Positions 63,212-64,000 of a DNA stretch of 64,000 bases are shown here, one piece after another. The stretch covers positions 124,001-188,000 of the forward strand of contig CAQIDI010000002.1 of assembly GCA_948806215.1 (NCBI GenBank). Direction: 5' to 3'. The notes beneath the pieces were generated by a model, which saw only the letters and a program-made list of their open reading frames with translations, was not told the origin of the DNA and made no database searches. The stretch is from an uncultured Eubacteriales bacterium. Its GTDB lineage: Bacteria > Bacillota > Clostridia > Christensenellales > UBA1242. The translations under genes and the position numbers were made by a program. The first letter of the stretch is position 1, and each line of letters begins with the position of its first letter.

Positions 63212-63242
63212 CAGGCTTTATTTCGTTAAAGCCTGCTTTTTT
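63212..63242 (+). terminator. terminator in the DnaA-box region
   Basis: CAGGCTTTA pairs with TAAAGCCTG, then TTTTTT. It lies about 250 bases after the VanW gene, whose transcript would cross the DnaA boxes. Confidence 0.8.
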
Positions 63243-63317
63243 ATTTAAAATTATTTATGAATAAACAATTTATCTTGGGGATAGATAATTATTAATCAAA
63301 TAATTTCAAAGAATATA

Positions 63318-63413
63318 TTGCAAAAACTAAACCCGCGTTTTAGTATTTTGCAGTTTAACAGTTTTTTACAAACTGGAAAGGGAGGGGTACACAGTTTTAA
63401 TGTGTACACTCCA
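63318..63413. repeat. array of three hairpins
   Basis: TTGCAAAAACTAAA / TTTTAGTATTTTGCA (63318-63352, one bulge), CAGTTT / AAACTG (63352-63376), and GGAGGGGTACACA / TGTGTACACTCC (63382-63412). They suggest a structured RNA or a DNA cruciform near the DnaA boxes. Confidence 0.5.
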
Positions 63414-63543
63414 TACTATGTGGTTAGTAATAAAAGTGTTACTTAAAAGTTAAATTTATTTTAATAGCTAAAAGTTGGTTTTAAGTTTTGAATAAAATAT
63501 GATTTATGTTAAACTAAACTAAATATTTTAATAGGGAATAGTT

Positions 63544-64000
63544 ATGAATAGAGTAGTATTAATAACGGGTGGTTCACAGGGCATTGGCAAAGCAACCGCC
63601 ACAGAATTTAGAAGATTAGGCGATATTGTTATTAGTTTTTCTAAGGAGATAGATGAAGAATATCCTAATTATAGTTATGTTGGCGATGTTAGTAACGAGC
63701 AAGATGTTGAGAAAGTTATAAACGAAATTAAACAGCAGTATGGAAAAATTGATGTTTTAATAAACAATGCAGGCATTAGTGTTAATGGAGCACTCGAGTT
63801 AATTTCTACAGAAGCTTTTAATAAAATTATGGATGTTAATGTTAAAGGGGCTTATTTATTTGCTAAACACAGTTTGCCACTTATGCAAAAAGGTGCAAAA
63901 ATAATTAATATGTCAAGTGTTTCGGGTGTTTTTGCTTCTCCGTTTAGAAGCCTATATTGTTTTAGCAAATCTGCTTTGTTAATGATGAGTTTGTGTCAAC
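63544..64000 (+). CDS. short-chain dehydrogenase/reductase, C-terminus cut by window edge
   Basis: About 152 residues are visible. The Rossmann motif TGGSQGIGKA (about 8-17), NNAGISVNG (about 78-86), the catalytic serine segment INMSSVSGVFASP and the Tyr-x-x-x-Lys as YCFSK are all present. The substrate of this classical NAD(P)-dependent SDR cannot be told without the rest. TAGGGA precedes the ATG. A promoter TTGAAT/TAAACT lies about 45 bases upstream. Confidence 0.92.
   Translation, partial: MNRVVLITGGSQGIGKATATEFRRLGDIVISFSKEIDEEYPNYSYVGDVSNEQDVEKVINEIKQQYGKIDVLINNAGISVNGALELISTEAFNKIMDVNVKGAYLFAKHSLPLMQKGAKIINMSSVSGVFASPFRSLYCFSKSALLMMSLCQ

Larger units (their letters stand above)
62962..63543. 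other. 582-base noncoding region with DnaA boxes and hairpins
   Basis: The region holds three perfect and at least two near DnaA boxes (62983-63191), a very AT-rich stretch (about 63100-63175), a terminator (63212-63242), three consecutive hairpins (63318-63413) and the promoter of the next gene. No reading frame of note is found. It might be an oriC element, a DnaA-titration site, or the leader of an unlisted RNA. Confidence 0.6.

Overview
The window is an AT-rich, gene-dense, origin-proximal piece of a chromosome from a low-GC, spore-forming member of the Bacillota, most likely an uncultured Clostridia lineage. The evidence is the block recF-dnaA-dnaN, rpmH-rnpA-yidD-yidC-jag-mnmE-mnmG, rsmG-parA-parB with three perfect parS sites, a yyaC-type gene, ftsH, spoIIE and tilS, which resembles the origin neighbourhood of Bacillus and Clostridium. 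SpoIIE, the YyaC-type protein and a collagen-like BclA-type protein point to sporulation. TGA is used as a stop (rnpA, copA), so the standard bacterial code applies. The species cannot be named from sequence reading alone.

Layout. 1-3.9 kb: gyrB (cut by the window edge) and glmS on the minus strand, with a two-pass membrane protein between them. 3.9-12 kb: recF, dnaA, dnaN, an acetyltransferase, then rpmH-rnpA-yidD-yidC-jag. recF lies upstream of dnaA and gyrB is inverted and detached, which is not the usual dnaA-dnaN-recF-gyrB order. 11.8-20.5 kb: two small minus-strand repressors, mnmE-GNAT-mnmG, an SPFH protein, rsmG, parA and parB. 20.7-25.4 kb: cvpA, yyaC-type gene, ftsH with a long basic tail, and an anchored hypothetical. 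25.4-26.3 kb: two XRE repressors, a set of related operators and a probable small RNA. 26.3-34.5 kb: ychF, uppP, argS, a copper operon (csoR-copA-copZ), a TtcA-like thiolase and a DUF1653 protein. A second probable structured RNA sits at 34.6-34.9 kb. 34.9-40.7 kb: a plus-strand run of small enzymes (TIM-barrel, uracil-glycosylase-like, GNAT, transglutaminase-like, two metallo-beta-lactamase folds, a phosphodiesterase, an inositol-monophosphatase). 40.9-48.4 kb: collagen-like protein, nitroreductase, N-formylglutamate amidohydrolase-like protein, ferritin-like protein, 2H phosphoesterase, membrane proteins, nucleotidyltransferase, MGMT-like protein. 48.5-55.7 kb: phosphoketolase and a patch of small accessory genes, including an XRE/membrane-protein pair with palindromic operators. 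55.9-64 kb: spoIIE, tilS, cca, a VanW-domain protein, then a noncoding stretch with a DnaA-box cluster and hairpins, and the start of a short-chain dehydrogenase.

How the genes work together: replication initiation and segregation (dnaA, dnaN, recF, gyrB, parA/parB/parS), translation and tRNA modification (rpmH, rnpA, mnmE, mnmG, rsmG, argS, tilS, cca, ttcA-like, ychF), membrane-protein insertion and quality control (yidC, yidD, jag, ftsH), envelope precursor supply (glmS, uppP, sugar nucleotidyltransferase), copper export, and sporulation (spoIIE, yyaC-type, collagen-like).

The most interesting unexplained structure is noncoding: a DnaA-box cluster about 57 kb from dnaA, two candidate structured RNAs with their own promoters and terminators, an operator family that exactly fills promoter spacers, a parS site that doubles as a six-codon minicistron, and several apparently leaderless genes. 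No rRNA, tRNA, CRISPR array, insertion sequence or integrase was seen.
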